Origin: Adenophora triphylla var. japonica | Lineage: Eukaryota > Streptophyta > Magnoliopsida > Asterales > Campanulaceae | Assembly: GCA_022495995.1 (NCBI GenBank) | Contig: JAFEMH010000749.1 | Coordinates: 62,001-126,000 of the forward strand | DNA length: 64,000 nucleotides | Direction: 5' to 3' | Part shown: piece after piece, positions 11,296 through 22,127 of the stretch | Position numbering within the stretch: position 1 is the stretch's first letter | How the letters are laid out: each line of letters begins with the position of its first letter | The notes under the pieces: model-generated | What the model was told of the DNA's origin: nothing | Database searches by the model: none | Seen by the model: only the letters and a program-made list of their open reading frames with translations | Made by a program: the position numbers and the translations under genes

Positions 11296-11900
11296 GGAGG
11301 CATGGCTGCCTTGTGCTTCGAGAGGCGTAGATGCCTTTGTGTTTTTGCATGTTGAGTAGAGGGTTGGACTTACGATGACTGCCGGTGCTTGCGCTGCCGT
11401 TGAAGTGGGCAAGGATGACGGCCGGTGATTGCTTCACCATTTGGCGTTTTGGAGGCGCTTCGTGCCTTGGGACTTGTACTCGGAGGTGTTGGCTCCTTCT
11501 TGTGCTTGTTTTGCCGTTGAGTGGGCAAGGATGATGGCGGTCTTTGGGGATATGCGGCCTTGTATGACTTCCCTTTGACTTGTTGGGGGAGGAGCTCGGG
11601 CTTACTTTGATGGCCGGTGCTTGCGTTGCGGGTTGAAGTAGGCGAGAGTTCGGGCTTACATCAGCTTGCCGGTGCTTGAATTGCTGGGGATGCGTGACCT
11701 TGTAGGGGCCCTTTTCTGTTGGGAAGATGACTTCGGACCTCTTTTGAGGGCCGGTGGTTGAAGTTGTCGTTGAGCGTTTGGGCGTCTTGTGCCTTGATAT
11801 TCGTGCTGGGAGGTGTTGGCTCCTTCTTGAATTGCCGTCGGGCGTTTTGGAGGCGTCTCGTGCCTTGATATTCGTGCTGGGAGGTGTTGGCTCCTTCTTG
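11296..11900. repeat. Degenerate repeat region of D
   Basis: It holds scattered relatives of the neighbouring arrays ('gggcaaggatga', 'gccggtgcttg', 'ggaggtgttggctccttc' twice). No open frame is supported. Confidence 0.5.
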
Positions 11901-12395
11901 AATTGTCGTTGAGTGGGCGAGGATCGGGCTTACACTGACTGCCGGGGATTGAATTGCCGTTGAAGTGGGCGAGGACCGGTCTTACGCTTGACGGCCGGTG
12001 GTTGAATTGCCGTTGAAGTGGGCGAGGTCCGGTCTTACGCTTGACGGCCGGTGGTTGAATTGCCGTTGAAGTGGGCGAGGTCCGGTCTTACGCTTGACGG
12101 CCGGGGATTGAATTGCCGTTGAAGTGGGCGAGGTCCGGTCTTACGCTTGACGGCCGGTGGTTGAATTGTCGTTGGAGTGGGCGAGGACCGGTCTTACGCT
12201 TGACGGCCGGTGGTTGAATTGCCGTTGGAGTGGGCGAGGACCGGTCTTACGCTTGACGGCCGGTGGTTGAATTGCCGTTGGAGTGGGCGAGGACCGGTCT
12301 TACGTTGATGGCCGGGGATTGAATTGCCGTTGAAGTGGGCGAGGACCGGTCTTACGCTGACGGCCGGTGGTTGAATTGCCGTTGAAGTGGGCGAG
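11901..12395. repeat. Tandem array, about 53-60 bp period, about eight to nine copies
   Basis: Units read 'gccggtggttgaattgccgt' plus 'gaagtgggcgaggaccggtc' and 'ttacgcttgac'. The last copy runs straight into the open frame at 12375, so the array looks like an expansion of sequence at the start of that plus-strand exon. Confidence 0.8.
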
Positions 12396-13155
12396 GAAGA
12401 GGAGGAAGCTGAGGACGCCGCAGTGCACCGGCGCGGAGAGAGGCCGGCCCGCGTTGTGCTCCCAGAGGTTCCGATGCCGGGGCCGGATTTCACGTACGTC
12501 CGCGGGGACGGATCGAGGAGGAGGGTGTCTGTACCCGTTCCGGAGCAGGCTCCTGCTGCATACAGAGTGGACCCCGATAGATCGGTGAGTGTGCTTACTC
12601 TTTCTGTATTTTTCTCTTTTTGTTGTTGAGTATAACTGCATTGCTGAGCGTTTCCTTGGCTGCTTGTTGGTGCAGGTCCCGGGGAGAGCCTATGATATGC
12701 TGACTCGCCGTTACGTGGCGATGAGGTCGTTTGCGAAGAAGATGGCTTCGAAGATATCTTGCCGGTCTTCGCGACGCGTGCCGGCGTACGAGCCTATGCC
12801 TTCGAGGCACTTGCAGACGTTCCTCCGCCCCGAGCCGAGCCGGAGCCGCAGCGAGAGGGACCTTTGAGGGCGGCATAGCATGGATGCGGGACATCTTCGG
12901 GAGGCTGCAGGCCTTCGAGGAGCAGCCCTTTTATCGGTTCATGCCTCCCGCATGGCGCACGGAGTGAGGGTTCCTCGAGCCTTCTCTCTTTGATCCTTTC
13001 GCCGGATTTGATCCTTCCGAGTACTTTTCGTGGGAGCCTCGGGGCGGGTGCTCGGTATTCGACGACGAGGATGTGACGGGCGAGTTATTTGGGATGCCCG
13101 ACTTTTCTTTGGGGAGGATCTTGGCGAGGATGATGATGCTTGAGGATTCGAGTAG
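12375..13155 (+). pseudogene. Antisense gene A of D, with a clear 91 bp intron
   Basis: An open plus-strand frame from 12375 encodes an acidic start (GEEEEEAED) and basic text, ending at a phase-0 splice site at 12584. The intron 12585-12675 starts GTGAGT, has a T-rich tract and ends TTGGTGCAG. Exon 2 continues in frame with VPGRAYDMLTRRYVAMRSFA. A frameshift near 12865 moves the reading into a neighbouring frame (WMRDIFGRLQAFEEQPFYRF, then FLEPSLFDPFAGFDPSEYF) that stays open to about 13155. It lies opposite to gag-pol of D. No known domain is recognised. The start codon is unclear because the frame emerges from the tandem array. Confidence 0.45.
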
Positions 13156-13339
13156 TATTCATTTGCTTTCCCTCTTTTCATATCCCTCTCTCCTTTTTTT
13201 TGTTTAGCAGAGACATTTATGGGTACCTGTAATAAAACACATGTATTTGCACGGCAAACGGCATTTTATTTTAAGATGTAATGTCATTTTTGTGATTCCA
13301 GGATTTGTCCTAGAAATTGTTGCTATTATTATTTTTTTT

Positions 13340-14760
13340 TATTTTTGCATGCCACGTGAGCCGAAACGTGTGTTGTGTTCAGGGGTAGTGTTTGTTTTAG
13401 CGGGAATGGCTTTGGTGTTGTGGGCGCTTGGAGCAAGGTTTCTTGAGGACAGTGGCTTTTGCATCGTTTCTTGGGAAATGGTGCCCACTTTTGAGGATTT
13501 TCGGGCTTTGATTGGAGGACCGGAGAGTGGAGGCCATCTCGCTTCCTTTGATTGAGTGGCGCTGGCTAGAGCGTGAAGCTTCTGCGACTTTCTTCGTGCT
13601 TCGTTGAAGAAGTGCAGGGCATGATCCTTGATTCGGGTCATATCGACATTTCGAGTGCTACGGAGCGGTTCATGGTTGATGATGAGAGTGACGTCTCTTG
13701 GGATGTATTTGCCTTGTGCGTGATGGCGACGCTTTTACAGTCGGTTCCTTGGCATTTGTGATGGCGCTTTGCTAGATGTGGTAGGGCGGCTGCGGGTGGA
13801 GAAGATATTGTCCCGTTGGTGCTGGGGGAGACTCTTCAGTGGTATCGACCGTCCGGCCCAGGGATCGTTTTATGAGGGGGAAGCCCCGCTTGCTCACCTT
13901 GTAGGCTGCGAGAGAGACTTCGAGGCCATGCCCGAGGCTCCGACGTCGTTTAGCCCGTGGTCATTTGCTCAGCGACCTCTTGTGTTGGATATGGATCGGT
14001 CCGCCCGGGAGAGATGGATGGCACGGCTTGGTACGCATCGATCCGCCGGTGGGTTCCTTGACCGGAGGATTGAGACCATGAGGATCTTGCAGAGGAAGGG
14101 TCCTACGTTGTCGAGTTCCAGGTTTGTCTTGGTCCTCCTTCTATATTCCGTCGCTTGTTTCCGGCGGTTTGGGATGAAGCGAGGCCTTTGTTGGGCCGGG
14201 ATGACCTTGCTACTGCGGAGGTAGTTCCTCTTTGTATGGCGGCTTCGGGTGCCTTCTTGTATTTTTACGAGGTATGGAAGTATTCCGCTTTCCCTCCTGT
14301 GGTACTCCTTAGACGTCGGGAGCGTTATATTGACGACTCGGTCCCGGCACAGTATGAGCGGCGTGTTGGGCGGTCCCAAGTGGTCTTGGAGAGCGGGCGT
14401 GCGGCAATTGCAGGACCCGGTTGCCGTAGTAGCTATTGCCTTAGGAGTTCAAGCCTGGTCCGACCCTTTGGATGTGACGGGAGACACTTTGTTTGACTAC
14501 GAGACTAGAGTTGACCGACCGACAGGAGAGGTCCTCTTTACGGGCTCGCGAGGAGGAGATCCGAGCCGAAGCACGGGCGAATGAAGCCACGAGAGCTACC
14601 GGATTGTTTCGACTCCTACGGGGAGGACCCCGCATCTCGGACCGAGAGACGCGAGAGTTGGTTCACGTGAAGCGAAAGAAGACTCGCCTGGGGACGAGGG
14701 AAGAAAGGAAAGAATGGCGAGGGACAAGCGCGATGGCGCGGAATGACCTCCTAGGTATCC
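13340..14760 (+). pseudogene. Antisense gene B of D, resembling a plant retroelement-associated domain (DUF7745-like)
   Basis: Successive plus-strand frames join across several frameshifts. ALGARFLEDSGFCIVSWEMV plus PTFEDFRALIG is at 13419-13533. DVFALCVMATLLQSVPWHL is at 13703-13758, LLDVVGRLRVEKILSRW near 13770, then PFSPW-type text. LLGRDDLATAEVVPLCMAAS plus FLYFYEVWKYSAFP is at 14180-14300, and DPLDVTGDTLFDYETRVDRP at 14460-14520. A charged, coiled-coil-like end (REEEIRAEARANEATRA) follows to about 14750. The order of 'MVPTFEDF', 'VFALCV', 'WEYSAFP' and a coiled coil recalls, from memory, plant proteins annotated DUF7745 or girdin-like. That match is not verified. It is broken by at least four indels. 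Confidence 0.35.
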
Positions 14761-15794
14761 ATTCATTGCATTGCAAACACATTATTAGTTAAATGTATTA
14801 AGTCTGTCTTTTAGCATGTTGTGAACTTGAGAGTAGACCGTGCTTGAACTCATCAAGAAATGTTGTAAGTTAGTGATTTGTGATTTACTTTTAAAGCTTT
14901 GTCGAGACGCAAGATCTCTTGTTTGCCTTTGCTTACATTGTGCGCTTTGTCGGCGTCCATCTTTGGACTTTTCTCATTGTATTTGCGGGTGACGATGCAG
15001 GCCCTTACGGCCAATCCCCTTTGCCGAGGCTTTGTGCTTGGGCGAGAGGTTGAATGCTCCCTTGACAAGTCGTTCGACGGTCTTTTCGTAGCTTCCTTGC
15101 CTCTTGTTGGCGTCGGGCTCTTGACCTCTTTTTGCGGCTTACGTGAGCTTCTTTTTTATTTATTGTTTTTTTTTGAGCCCTTGCTCGAGCTCTCTTTTTT
15201 TTTTTTTTGTGAGCCCTTGCTCGAGCTCTCTTTTTTTTTTTTTGAAGCACTCGAGCTCTCTTTTGGAGCGCGTGAGGGCGAAGACAAGCCTGGCTCGGGA
15301 AGCGCATGAATCGGTCGTTTGATCTTTGAGTGACCCTCGGATGTCCTTTGATGTTGCCGCCGCGCCGTCGTTTGACTTGGTCAAGGTGGCCGCTGGGCGT
15401 GTTTCTTGAAAAGTGCGTAGCTTGATGGAGGTCTTGATTGACATTCAAACTTTTGACTTTTTTTGTGTATTTTTAGACCGGACCAATTAAGGTTGCCTAC
15501 GTTCCCGGACTAGAGGGCTCAGTGCCACGTAGTTCGACACTACATGGAGTGCCAAGAGATGCACACTGTTCTTCTTCGGGCGAAGTATCTGCGAAGTTTG
15601 CTTCCGTTATTTGGATTCATGAAGGGATTGCCGTCTAGGTCCGTTAGCTTCGTAGCGCCTCACGGAGAAGATCTTTTGAACCACGAAAGGGCCGATCCAT
15701 GTGGGTTCCCATTTTCCCAGTGGGTTGGTTCGAGTGGGGAGGCTTTTCTTTGAGTACAAGGTCACCTTCCCCGATGTCTCGGGATTTGACTTTC
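14761..15794. other. Non-coding part of D between antisense ORFs and integrase
   Basis: The stretch contains two T-rich runs embedded in a short duplication ('gcccttgctcgagctctc', 15177-15256). No supported gene is visible. A donor-like AG/GTATCC at 14752-14758 may end the antisense coding part. Confidence 0.5.
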
Positions 15795-16930
15795 TTAGTC
15801 GAAAGCTCTAGCCATCCCGCTTTGATAGGCTCGGGCGTGTTCCATGGCCTTTAGTCGTCGCTCGTCTAGCAGAGCCAATTCGTCTATGTCGGCTTCGGGC
15901 CATTCAACTTCGTTGATGTCATTTTCCAGAAGCACTCGGAGTGAGGGAATTTCCGGCTCGATGGGAAGGATCGCTTCCATCCACATATGTCGGGGCAAAT
16001 GGGGTTTCTCCCGTGGTCGTTACGGACCGACGTGCGGTAGCCCCAAAGTGCAAGGTGCAGCTTCTCGGGCCAATCTCGTCCCCTCGGGTGGTCATTTTCG
16101 GATGATCCGTTCGAGGGTTTTGTTTGCTTTGCTTCCACGGCGCCGTTTGTTTGTGGCCGTAGGAGAAGATTTGTGGCGTGTGATCTTGAATTCGGCCCGG
16201 CGATCGTCGAATTCCCTTCGAAGTGTGAGCCATTATCCGATATGACCTCATTTGGGATGCCGTATCGGCGGATGATGTTTTCCTTGAGGAAATGCGCGAC
16301 CTTCTTGGAGGTGAAAGTACCTTGTAGGACTTGGCCCGACCCATTTGGTGAAGTAGTCGATGGCTACTAAGATGAACTTCGTGGCCAGTTGCTGCCGGGC
16401 GGAGCGATTTTCCCGATGACGTCAATTCCCCAAGTGGCAAAGGGCCAAGGTGTAGTCATGCGGTAGAGATCGTGGGGTGGTAGATGATTGAGGTTGGAGA
16501 ACCGTTGGCACTTGTCGCAGCTTTTCGGACAAAGTGGATGCACCGCTCCATGGAGATCCGAGTAGCCCATTCCCGAGAATGATTTGCATCGTGGCTCAAG
16601 CGTTTATGTGGGGACCGCAAGCCCCGTTGTGGACTTCGTTCATGAACTCGCTTGCTTCTTCTTGGCCGACGCAGCCGTAGGAGTGGCCCGGTAGCGTTTC
16701 TTGTATAGCATGTCCCCGAGGATGACGAAGTGAGAGGCAAGGCGTTTTAGGGCCATGATGCTCTTGGTTTTGACCCTCCCGTGTGGGTCTTCCTTGTTCA
16801 TGAAGGTGGTTTCCCGTTCTTGAGGTATTGGAAAAACTGGTTTGTGCCGGAAATGGCGTCGGACTTGCGTCTCTTTCGGCTCTTCAAAGAATCTTGCAAA
16901 TCGTTGTGGTTAAAACCTTCTCGGCAGCTT
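15795..16930 (-). pseudogene. Element D integrase (zinc finger, core, C-terminus), broken
   Basis: Minus-strand pieces give a typical Tat-lineage integrase. The upstream spacer is at 16760-16930. The region with RLASHFVILGDMLYKKRYRA is at about 16680-16740 across frames. The zinc-finger end CDKCQRF, followed by PWPFATWGIDVIGKIAPPGS, is at 16367-16570. The core is near 16100-16400 and the C-terminal KLHLALWGYRTSVR to EIPSLRVL at 15800-16070. At least four frameshifts are present. The neighbouring RT/RNase H that should precede it is absent. Confidence 0.8.
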
Positions 16931-17250
16931 GGGCCCGGTTTTTCTCTCGTTTGTCAACATGCTTAAATGTTTGCCTTATGCATTTATTTAATTAATGTGT
17001 TTGTCTTTTGTATAGATGGATTGTTATTAACTTGTTTTGATTAGTTAATATAATCATTTGTTAAAGATGCAATGAAATGATTTTTTAGGAAGGTCGGACC
17101 TTTTATTGAAAGCGTGAAGACTGTACATTGTTGACCAAAGATTCACAATCGTCGGGCGTAAAGCCGTCAAAAGACTCAAAAGATGTGAATACACAGACAA
17201 CAAGACTCGAAGCTAGACTATAGGCGACGAGGGATTGGACCAGGCTTCAT
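16931..17250. other. AT-rich segment where D's RT and RNase H should be
   Basis: No coding remnant of RT or RNase H is visible. The segment is markedly more AT-rich than its surroundings (16960-17100). It may be a deletion scar filled with unrelated DNA or the remains of another insertion. Confidence 0.4.
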
Positions 17251-18660
17251 TACTCTCGGATGGCCGTAGCTCTTAGAGGGAGTGGTGCCTGGATCAGGTG
17301 ACCAATCTTCCTCGTACGAGTCCCGGAAAGTAGCTTGCATGCGGTTCCGATTTCAAACCGTTGAGATGGCGGAGGTTTTTGGCCGCTCCCCGATGATGTC
17401 CCTCCTTTAGTGTTGCACACCACCCTTGGGGGTTTTTGATGATAGAAGTCGCCGAGGGCCACTTCTAGAGGGAGAAGCATTGTTGATTCGGTGTGGATTC
17501 TTGCCGATGTTGATCACTTTCATAGAATCTGCTTCTTTATCTCGGGATTTTTGCTTGGACGACGTTTACAATGTCCGATTCGAGCATGCTATATCTCCTT
17601 CCCGATTAAGCCTTGGAGGAGGTTGCGCCACTTGTTCGTCCGGAATGTCGGACACCGGAATGTTGAATTGAACTAAGCCGTGATGGCCGTCCCCGTAAGA
17701 TCCGAGAGTGTCGGCTAGAGGGTTGTCTTGTACCGGGGATCGGTGATGAGCCGCTTTGCAAGAGGGTTTTCGGTGAAGTAAGGGTCTACTCCTCGATCAA
17801 TCTCCATTAGTGGCATCCATCTCTTGATCCTCTCTCAAGCATTCTTCACGCCGCATATGTCGTAGTTGTCATCCCGACCCATGAGTTCTTCAATTTCCGG
17901 CTCGTCGCGGCTTAGAGCGTGGATGTAAGCGATCCACTTCGTAGCGGGACAGGGTAGGAGAATCATCTGGAGAAGAGTATTCGGTCATGTCGGGACCTTC
18001 TTCCTGGGTCATAGCTTGCCGGCCAAGCACTTGCCATTGCACTGCTTCCGCGGATCACTTCGATCGCTCCGTTGGCATTGATGAATTTCACGCATTGGTG
18101 AAGAGTAGATGATACCGCTTTCATCTGATGTATCCAAGGCCGTCCCAACAAAGCAGAGAAGGTTGGTTTGATTTCCACGACTTGGAACTCTACCGACTCA
18201 GCTTGTACGTCGAATTGGATCCTCAAATTGATGACTCCTACGATTGGTCGTGCGGTGTAGTCGTAGGCTCGGATTACCCGAGGTGAAGGCCTTATCGGGA
18301 ACGGTCGATGCGGAGTCGTTTCAATGTGCTTAAAGCGATGATGTTGATCCGGAGCCGTTATCAATCAAGACGTTCGGGAGGAAGAACATCTCTATTTTTA
18401 TGAGGATGAGGAGGGCTTCGTTGTGCCGATTCTCACATATTGGCAAGTCATCGTCCGTGAAGGCTAAACCGCTTCCCGTGCTACCGTTGGACTCGCCCCG
18501 TCTGCGGAACGTTCGATCCATCCATTTGTATGCCTTGGCTGGGGCAAAGATCGTAGTGGAGACAGCTGCCCTCGGGCGTTCTTGTCGGAATTCCCGGTCA
18601 CGAGACCTTTTGACTCTTGTTTCACGCTCCCAGGTCATAGCGGACAAAGATGACATCTTT
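17250..18660 (-). pseudogene. Element D protease and protease-RT spacer
   Basis: The active-site block is at about 18330-18380 (FLPNVLIDNGSGSTSSL), where the Tat protease usually has VDNGSS. The C-terminal block LLGRPWIHQMKAVSSTLHQC is at 18080-18150. A minus-strand spacer to about 17250 has no recognisable domain. Both frames are interrupted. The upstream half (18400-18656) is a charged gag-protease linker. Confidence 0.75.
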
Positions 18661-20620
18661 GACGGTTTCGGAAATTGCAGTGTCCGCTCTCGCTTGGAGT
18701 TTCGTCAATCTGCTATTGAGTTTACCATGTCGTTACGGGGGAATGGATTTCCAATGGTATTGGGACCACGAGGGCGTTCCAATTTTCCTCCTCAATGAGC
18801 CCCTGAATCACCCGCTGAGTACGGCTAAATTGTCGGTGGTGTGGCCGGGTAGTTGTGGAAGGCGCAAAGGCTTGCTCATATCCATGTTGGGTTTGAGAGT
18901 CTTCGGTTGGAAATTCTCGAGTGGCTCGAGAAGATTTCGTTTCACCAAAGCTTCAAATACTTGACCCAAGGGCATTTCCAGTGTTATCTAAATGCCGGAA
19001 CCGTGGGAAGCGAGGGAGGTTGTTATTCTTTGGGGCCGCTTGATCGCGGTTTACTTGAGCTCAGTTACGAATGTAGTGCCTTTGTTCATTTGCTTCCTTT
19101 CCTTTGGTCGGGCGGAGTTGAAGTTGCCGGAGTTTGTTCGATAGCGGTAAGATGAGAGCGGGGGTTCTTTGTGCCTTTTGAAGACTCGAAGTCTTTTCAA
19201 ACTTTGTCCCTGTGTGGCGTTGACCGTAGCACGGAGATCCAGGATAGAAATGGTAAGGGTCAGATCAAGGTCACTCGAAAGATGGTTTGAGGCGGGAATG
19301 GAAGATGTCCATCTTTGCTCTTCTTTGGAAAGTGGATCCATTATACCTCTGCTTAGCTTCCGGTTCCATCTTTTGTAGAACTCGCCCCTTTGGTTCCGTC
19401 ATCCTTTTGTTCGGTGGCTTGCACGGGTCGTGGCGGTTTGTTTCCCATTCAAGATTGGCGCGGTACTTACTCCCGGGGGAAGTTATTTCAACGATCCCGA
19501 TCCCACGTGGAGCGATTTTTTCCTCGCCTCTCACATTGAGGAACCACCTTAGTGCTTTGTGGATTTGAGGGAATGCTTTGAAAATGCAGATCTGCGCCAT
19601 ACTGTTGAGGAGTTGCCCACTTTGGCTCCAATGCCCGGGACGTAGAGTGTCGATGTGGGTTTTGGGCATTCACTGTCCGTCACAACTTTTCCATTTTCAG
19701 GCATCCACGAACTTTGGAGGGAGAGAGGGACCACTTTGTTCGGGATCGGTGGTAGGCGGAGGGAGTCCTTCCGAGAACTAGCCCTAGCTTGCCTTGCATG
19801 TCTTTTCTATTTGTTGATCGGCCCGGAGCCATGTGAGGATCGGTAGGTTGAGGAGGTTTCCATTTTCGGGGACGGAAACCGAAGATGGAGGAGTGGATTG
19901 GGCGATGGGATCGCCATTCGGGAGTCTTGGGAGGTAGTTGAGTGTATACCAACCCATACCACTGGGGTGTTGAAGTTGAGGGCGTGATTGCCGGGTCCGC
20001 TAAGGGGTTGCTGTTTGGGAGGCTGGGGAAGCACGATCTCGTTAGCCCCAGTGCTGGCGAGACTCAGCGAGGTGGCGAAGCTTGAGATGTCGGGATATCC
20101 GCTCGGGATGCACTGTCCACCTTTCGGTAAGAACCTGGGGACTTTTGATTGTGGTTGCGAGGCTCGGTATAGAGGCAAAGGATTGAATCACTGGGGGATC
20201 TGCAGAGTGCGTGGGATACAGCGGAGGACGAGCGCGTACGTGTGTGCTTTGGTGGTAATGAGCTTCGATGTGCGTGAGCTGGGAAGCGGACCGATGCCTT
20301 GAGCGGGCATGCTTGGAGGCTATGGCGACGCCTAAGCGCCCTAAGGAAGCTGAAATGAGCGGGGGCTGCTTTGCATGTTCTTTGGGATCTCGCGTAAGTC
20401 TTGTGCGGAGGCGGGACACTTGATAGCTTTGAGAAGCAGGGAGCCGGTATATCTTCGTCTTCTATGAGAACAAAGGTCCTGGTCGGGTTGGGAAGCTACC
20501 AAGCTGTTCGCTCGAAGACGCATAGGTGTCGGCGATCCGGAGGGCTTGCTTTGTTCTTCTTGGCGCTTCTTGATGGTTTCGAAGGCTCGCGACACCTCCT
20601 CCATTGTCTCACGGAGATTC
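18661..20620 (-). pseudogene. Element D gag, broken
   Basis: The retrotransposon gag core is recognisable at 19271-19670: KAFPQIHK, ALRWFLNVRGEE and YRANLEWETNR, in two overlapping frames. Upstream pieces (19680-20604) are proline- and serine-rich and start with a charged coiled-coil-like segment (EEVSRAFETIKKRQEEQSK) near 20600. No CCHC knuckle was found. Many indels are present. Confidence 0.7.
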
Positions 20621-22127
20621 CTTAGTGGCGGGGTTCCGTTTCCCTCACATTATACGATCCCCAGTACAAGTGTGGGAGTATCGGACGGTGCGGGCCAGAT
20701 TGACCCAGGAAGCGAGCTATCGAGACCTCGTGACCTCGATGCGAAAAGGCGGCTTCCGGGTATTCTCGGCCACTCTCGGTTCATTGGAGGGTGACGGAGC
20801 AAGGGATTTAGACACAGGAATGGGCTTTAACGGGATAAAAGGGGAAAGCTTCGCGTGGCATGCGGCTTTCGCTTTTTCTTTTTCCATTTCGATTTTTTTG
20901 TTGTTTTAATTTACTTAAAAACATGTGTTTTCTCGTAATCCTGAGTAGGTTGGAAAAGATTTGCTCTTCTTTTTCGCAACTATGCTAGATCCCCGGGTCG
21001 ATGGAGACCCCATACGTGCGGCTATAAGCCCCTCGTTTTGCACACCAATCAGATTCGACATCCCGGGGTGGGTGACAACCCCAAAGGCGGGTCCTATAGT
21101 GCAAGCGGCTTCCACCGGCCTAAAGAAAATCGAACCTAAGTGACTCGAGCCTCGGTCATGTTCAAGTTTTGATACGTTAGCCGTGACATAGTTAGCTGGA
21201 AAGCCCAGGAGCCGGCGGCTGAGTCAAGATCGGAGTCAAGAGTTCGGCATGACCTCTCTTTACGCTTCACTTGCGACCAGGTCTGCTGACGTTAGGCTGT
21301 TGGTAGGGTGCATATCGTCATGGGCGACGTATGGGCGAAAGGCGTGATGACATGGTGTCATGCGAAAGCATGGATGTATATCAGGACGGAATATCGTCCC
21401 AGGTGTAGGCGGAAATCAAGATCAAAGTCAAGATTTTAGCGTGACCTTTCATCGCTTTGCTTGCGCGAGTGATCTTCGAGTTCCAGAGCCTTGACTCGAA
21501 AAATGGTCGGCGTAGTATATGTATCCAGCTTCGTATGAGTGAAACACGGGCCCAGGTAAAACCAGCAAGTACGGGACAGTGTGACTGAGACTCAAACGTG
21601 CGAGGTTGTACGCTTAGCGCTAGGATTGCTGGGATGTTTGGAATGATCCGTGCGCATCCAAGAGGCCTAGGAAGCACCCACCCGACCGCAGTTATGACCC
21701 GAGACCACTCCGGTTAAGTGGTAAGGGAGGTTGCTAAGTGGTAGCGGTGCTCCGAGGCAGCAAAGAAACTGCGCAGTAAGCAAGTGCGGTGTAGCCGAGG
21801 CGACGATGTGTAGTAGAGTGCGGTGTAGCACTGAGCGGCAAAGAAGAAGTGCGCGTAGTGTGCGTGTCTACTAAAATTCTTTTTCCGAGTAAAATAGAAG
21901 TTTTTGAAGAATTTTAAATGTATGCGCGAGATGTTTATTGATGCAATTTTTTTGTATTTTTATTTTTTTTTTGTAAAATAAAAACGAAGCACGTGCACGC
22001 ACACACACACAACAGATTAAAGGAAGGGGAGTAAAATGAAAGTTTGACCCTCATCATCGTTTTAAAAATCTTTTGTTTTGTTTAAAAGTTTTTAAAAGCA
22101 AAATGTTCCCAGCCCAGTCTGCCTTAA
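20621..22127 (-). other. 5' untranslated region of element D
   Basis: This lies between the 5' LTR and the gag start in element orientation. It holds no supported ORF. A 'gtgcggtgtagc' type motif is repeated at 21785-21860, and an A/T-rich stretch with (CA)n lies at 21990-22012. A primer-binding site is not clear; TTGGTTAAGGCAG next to the LTR end (minus strand, near 22120-22130) is the only candidate. Confidence 0.5.

Noticed and set aside
13241..13555. Membrane protein ORF (hydrophobic start) on the plus strand
   Set aside because: The hydrophobic start comes from a T-rich stretch; only the part after about 13400 has protein-like text, which is included in antisense gene B.
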